A stretch of 64,000 bases of DNA from Rhizobium sp. P38BS-XIX (lineage in GTDB: Bacteria > Pseudomonadota > Alphaproteobacteria > Rhizobiales > Rhizobiaceae): positions 186,001 through 250,000 of the forward strand of contig NZ_JABAIJ010000006.1 of the NCBI RefSeq assembly GCF_012641435.1, given 5' to 3'. The notes under the pieces are model-generated. The model saw only the letters and a program-made list of their open reading frames with translations. It did no database searches and was not told the DNA's origin. Both the position numbers and the translations under genes were made by a program. This document shows positions 61,115-64,000 of this stretch, in pieces. Every line of letters starts with the position of its first letter. Position 1 is the first letter of the stretch.

Positions 61115-61581
61115 GTAGAGATAGTCGTCTTTCAGATGTGTTGCACATCCTGCTGCACATAGCCTTTGAGCGCGCTCCGGTGACCTCCGAGACCATGGCG
61201 AGCTCGCTGAATACGAATTCGGTCGTCGTGCGTCGAATCATGGCCGGACTGCGCGATCGCGGCTACGTGCGCTCTGAAAAGGGCCATGGCGGCGGCTGGG
61301 TGCTATCTCGTGAGCTGTCCGAAATCACCCTGCTCGATATCTATCTGGCGCTCGGCAGCCCTGCTCTCGTGTCATTCGGCAGGCGCTCAGACACATCCGA
61401 GTGTCTGGTCGAACAGGCCGTCAACGCCAACCTTGATCAAACCCTGCAGGAAGCGCAGCGGCTGATGCTGGCCCGCTTCGGCGAAATTACCCTCGACAGG
61501 CTTGCCGCCGATGTAGAGCTGGGGATCGAGGGCCGCAGGAAATCGCTCAATCTGGAGAGCATGCATGCCTCAAAATCATGA
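61111..61581 (+). CDS. Rrf2 family transcriptional regulator lacking the cysteine cluster
   Basis: The 156-residue protein has the Rrf2 winged helix: LSDVLHILLHIAFERAPVTS, then NTNSVVVRRIMAGLRDRGYV and SEKGHGGGWVLSRELSEITL. Iron-sulfur types such as IscR or NsrR have three cysteines near residues 92-106; here there is only C98, so it should not bind a cluster and resembles the YwnA-type. A perfect inverted repeat covers its start. It overlaps the methyltransferase gene by 17 bases and is divergent from a GST. Confidence 0.9.
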   Translation: MSRDSRLSDVLHILLHIAFERAPVTSETMASSLNTNSVVVRRIMAGLRDRGYVRSEKGHGGGWVLSRELSEITLLDIYLALGSPALVSFGRRSDTSECLVEQAVNANLDQTLQEAQRLMLARFGEITLDRLAADVELGIEGRRKSLNLESMHASKS

Positions 61582-62248
61582 ATCCAACTTTGCTGGCAAC
61601 GCCGTCAATTCTTACCTCGAGGGTCCGCCACGGCAGGTGCCAGGCTTTGCAAGTCTGCATCGCATGACGGCCATGCTGCTTGCCGAGCGGACGCAGGAGA
61701 ATGGACGAATCCTGGTGCTGGGTGCTGGTGGCGGGCTGGAGCTGAAGGCACTGGCCGATTTCGGGCAGGGCTGGTCCTTCGACGGCATTGATCCATCCGG
61801 CGATATGCTGCAATTGGCCCGACACGTCGTCGTAGATCACAGCGAGCGGATCGGTCTTCACCAAGGCACCATCGATGCCGCGCCGGACGGCCCGTTCGAT
61901 GCCGCCACCTGCCTGCTGACCTTCCATCATGTGCCGCTTGAGCAGCGTCTCGATACACTGAAAGGCATTCATCGCCGCCTGAAGCCGGGCGCGACCTTTG
62001 TTCTGGCGCATGTCAGCTTTCCGCAAACCGAACCGCAGCGCACGCTGTGGATCGACCGCCACATTGCTTATGGCGCGCCGGAAGCCGCCGATGAGGCGAA
62101 ACTGGAAAACGCGCGCACAGCGATGCGCGAAAGATTGTGCATCCTTTCTCCCGACGAAGAAGAAGCAATGCTGCACCAGGCCGGCTTTTCCGACGTCACG
62201 CTGTTTTACGCTGCTTTCAGTTTCAAGGGATGGGTCGCCTACGCATAG
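61565..62248 (+). CDS. Class I SAM-dependent methyltransferase
   Basis: The 227-residue protein has a Rossmann-type methyltransferase domain: motif I ILVLGAGGGLELKAL, then FDGIDPSGDMLQLARHVVVD, GTIDAAPDGPFDAATCLLTF, and KGIHRRLKPGATFVLAHVSF. It resembles the UbiE/cmoA-like group of small-molecule or tRNA methyltransferases; the substrate is unknown. It starts 17 bases before the end of the Rrf2 gene, so it is co-expressed with it. Confidence 0.88.
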   Translation: MPQNHESNFAGNAVNSYLEGPPRQVPGFASLHRMTAMLLAERTQENGRILVLGAGGGLELKALADFGQGWSFDGIDPSGDMLQLARHVVVDHSERIGLHQGTIDAAPDGPFDAATCLLTFHHVPLEQRLDTLKGIHRRLKPGATFVLAHVSFPQTEPQRTLWIDRHIAYGAPEAADEAKLENARTAMRERLCILSPDEEEAMLHQAGFSDVTLFYAAFSFKGWVAYA

Positions 62249-62278
62249 ACGACGACGGCACAGGACATCTTTCGGATC

Positions 62279-62467
62279 TCAATCCTCGATACGCCGCGCC
62301 TCCGAAATCAGCATGATCGGAATGCCGTCGCGAATCGGATAGGCGAGCCGCGCCTTTTCCGACACCAGCTCGTTTCTTTCGCGATCGTAGCTCAAACGCC
62401 CCTTGGTGAGCGGGCAGACGAGCAGCTCGAGCAGTTTCGGATCGACCTTGCTGACCGTAACATCCAC
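62279..62467 (-). CDS. Trm112 family protein (YcaR-type)
   Basis: This 62-residue protein reads VDPKLLELLVCPLTKGRLSY, RNELVSEKARLAYPIRDGIP and IMLISEARRIED. It is a zinc-ribbon-like Trm112/YcaR protein that in other organisms activates methyltransferases; only one of the four metal-binding cysteines is present here (LVCPLTKG), as is usual for the bacterial type. The GTG at 62467 has TAGGAG seven bases upstream. It follows the LON-domain gene by 10 bases. Confidence 0.9.
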   Translation of the reverse strand: MDVTVSKVDPKLLELLVCPLTKGRLSYDRERNELVSEKARLAYPIRDGIPIMLISEARRIED

Positions 62468-62477
62468 TGGCCGACTC

Positions 62478-63137
62478 CTATTGCAGAACCGAACCGGTGT
62501 CGCCCGAGCCGGCAAGCACGATCTTGATGATGGCGATGAAGGTTTCCGCCCGGGTCTTGAGATCTGGAGCCTCCAGCAGCGCCTGTTTCTCGGCCGGATC
62601 GAAAGGCGCCATCATCGATAGGGAATTGACGAGCATCATGTTGTCGGCTCGCTCGACACTTTCCCAATCCGCTTCCAGCTTGTTGGCATCGAGATAGGCG
62701 CGGAACGCCGCAAGCAATGCGGGGCGATCGACCGTATCCTCCTCGTCGCGCGACTTGAGATCGGAGATGAACGGCGTGATTCGGAATGTCCGGTATGGCT
62801 CATGTCCCGTCACCTCTTCCATCAACCGGAAACGGCAAATGCCCGTCAGCGACACGATATAGCGTCCGTCACCGGTTTCAGCGATGGAGGTAATGCGCCC
62901 GAGACAGCCGACATGCGACAGATTGGGCGAATCGGCTTGCTCGCCAAGCGCCGGCTGAACCATTCCGATCAGACGATTTCCGGCGATGGCCGCATCGAAC
63001 ATGGCGAGATATCGCGGTTCGAAGATGTTGAGCGGGAGTTGGGCGGCGGGCAAAAGCAGGGCGCCCGGCAAAGGAAAGACCACCACGGTTTCAGGCAGAT
63101 CGTTCGGCTTCAGATATCTGGCATTACCAACTTGCAT
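62478..63137 (-). CDS. LON substrate-binding-domain protein
   Basis: The 219-residue protein is a stand-alone N-terminal domain of Lon protease (LON_substr_bdg): LPETVVVFPLPGALLLPAAQ, PLNIFEPRYLAMFDAAIAGN, and VGCLGRITSIAETGDGRYIV. It has no ATPase or protease domain. Its function is unclear; it may bind misfolded proteins. Starts at 63146 and 63137 are both possible; the latter is nine bases after AGCAGG. It probably forms an operon with the thioredoxin-type gene upstream and Trm112 downstream, a conserved arrangement. Confidence 0.92.
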   Translation of the reverse strand: MQVGNARYLKPNDLPETVVVFPLPGALLLPAAQLPLNIFEPRYLAMFDAAIAGNRLIGMVQPALGEQADSPNLSHVGCLGRITSIAETGDGRYIVSLTGICRFRLMEEVTGHEPYRTFRITPFISDLKSRDEEDTVDRPALLAAFRAYLDANKLEADWESVERADNMMLVNSLSMMAPFDPAEKQALLEAPDLKTRAETFIAIIKIVLAGSGDTGSVLQ

Positions 63138-63357
63138 GTTTTCCATCCTGCTGGATCACTGCGCCGCGCGCCTTGGCCAGCGCGCGGAAACGACACACAA
63201 TCGCGGCCGTTGCCCATCTAGCGCCGCGCACCGACAGTGTGGTCTCGTCTGCCGAAAACACAAGGATATTCTGAGCCAAAACGTTGATACGTCCTGCCGC
63301 AGTCGACCGCCACGAGGCGATCGAGCATGCGGAAGGCGTGACGCCAAGCCCTCTCGA

Positions 63358-64000
63358 TCAGGAAAACAGGATCGACGAAAGCTTGCGTCGGGCTGCGATC
63401 GTTGCAGGATCCTTCGGACCCCAGACCTCGAAGAATTCGAGCAGTTGACGGCGGGCGCCGTCATCATCAAAGCTGCGATCCTTGCGCATGACCATCAGCA
63501 GATGATCGGCAGCCTCGTCACGCTTGCCTTCGACATTGCGGATCTTGGCAAGTTTGACACGTTGTTCGTGATTGTCGGGGTTCGCGGCCAACTCCTGCTC
63601 GATGGCGACAGGGTCGCCAAGCTTGCGGGCTTCGTCGATCTGATCGAGTTTCTTCACGACGGCCTGGATACCGGCATCGTTTGCCAGCGTTTCCGGCAGG
63701 TCCGTCAGTGCTTCACGAGCACGTTGGCTCTGGCCGGCTGCAATCATGCATTCCGCCATGCCGGCGAGCGCCTTGGCATTTTCCGGATCGGCCTGCAGCA
63801 CGGCGCCGAACAATTCCGCAGCGCCATTGATGTCCTCGGCGGCAAGCAAGCCCGTCGCCTCTTCAAGGACGGCCGCGATCTCAGCAGCCTGGTCTTCCGC
63901 GCCACCTGCAGGACCGCCAAGACGATCGATGAACTGACGGACCTGACTTTCGGGGACTGCGCCCATGAAGCCATCGGCCGGGCGGCCATTGACGAATGCA
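63358..64000 (-). CDS. YbbN-type thioredoxin/TPR protein, partial
   Basis: 214 C-terminal codons are visible. The first complete residues are AFVNGRPADGFMGAVPESQV, the end of a thioredoxin domain, followed by tetratricopeptide-like helices: EEATGLLAAEDINGAAELFG, ALAGMAECMIAAGQSQRARE, EQRVKLAKIRNVEGKRDEAA and RQLLEFFEVWGPKDPATIAA. This combination is that of YbbN/CnoX, a co-chaperone linked to GroEL and DnaK. The catalytic CxxC region is beyond the window edge. Orientation and spacing suggest an operon with the LON-domain gene, 220 bases downstream. Confidence 0.88.
   Translation of the reverse strand, partial: AFVNGRPADGFMGAVPESQVRQFIDRLGGPAGGAEDQAAEIAAVLEEATGLLAAEDINGAAELFGAVLQADPENAKALAGMAECMIAAGQSQRAREALTDLPETLANDAGIQAVVKKLDQIDEARKLGDPVAIEQELAANPDNHEQRVKLAKIRNVEGKRDEAADHLLMVMRKDRSFDDDGARRQLLEFFEVWGPKDPATIAARRKLSSILFS

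Overview
This window looks like ordinary chromosomal backbone of an alpha-proteobacterium of the family Rhizobiaceae, most likely Rhizobium or a close relative. The evidence is the high GC content, the gene order (ccmABCDG - DUF2585 - yciB - ftsY - mtaB - dapF; ffh - chorismate mutase - rpsP - rimM - trmD - rplS - leuC; xthA - lolA - ftsK - amtB - glnK - tesB), the protein families (IalB, DUF2794, DUF2585, PACE) and the type of dispersed palindromic repeats. I found no phage, plasmid, insertion sequence, CRISPR array, tRNA or rRNA gene. No gene cluster here looks like an undescribed defence or biosynthetic system. The unusual material is regulatory DNA and repeats.

Layout. 1-9.1 kb: partial M3 peptidase, a LysE exporter divergent from a MarR regulator, argG, an SDR, a second LysE exporter, rlmN, an IalB-like secreted protein, DUF1232 and pterin dehydratase genes. 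9.1-20.3 kb: low-molecular-weight phosphatase, ThpR, a secreted SGNH esterase divergent from a YbbA/YbbP-type ABC pair, a Bax-inhibitor-1 gene behind a probable ybhL RNA leader, a GNAT acetyltransferase, DUF2794, DUF1223 and acnA. 20.5-28.8 kb: cytochrome c maturation genes ccmABCDG (including a 57-residue ccmD), then on the minus strand dapF-mtaB and ftsY-yciB-DUF2585, with overlapping start/stop codons at most junctions. 29-33.1 kb: a PACE exporter with a divergent LysR regulator, an SRPBCC protein, and a metallo-beta-lactamase-fold hydrolase coupled to an unrecognised protein.

33.2-43 kb: a candidate small RNA or attenuator, ffh, chorismate mutase, rpsP, rimM, trmD, rplS, a two-gene amino-acid ABC importer without its own ATPase, a 44-codon small ORF and leuC. 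43-49.9 kb: EamA exporter and MarR sharing two palindromic operators, LysR with a divergent DHA2 exporter, a membrane acyltransferase, an aldo/keto reductase and an L,D-transpeptidase-like protein. 50-60.2 kb: OmpR-type response regulator with a cyclic-nucleotide-domain partner, xthA between two copies of an intergenic repeat, Tat-type lolA, ftsK under a CtrA-like box, amtB and glnK behind a sigma-54 promoter with an NtrC site, tesB and a divergent UbiH-type hydroxylase. 60.2-64 kb: a GST divergent from an Rrf2-methyltransferase pair, then Trm112, a LON-domain protein and a truncated YbbN-type thioredoxin.

The most notable observation is a ~45-bp palindromic repeat present as an inverted pair in two places. 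One pair lies between ccmA and ccmB. The other lies inside the ftsY reading frame, where each copy adds about 15 in-frame residues to the acidic N-terminal domain.
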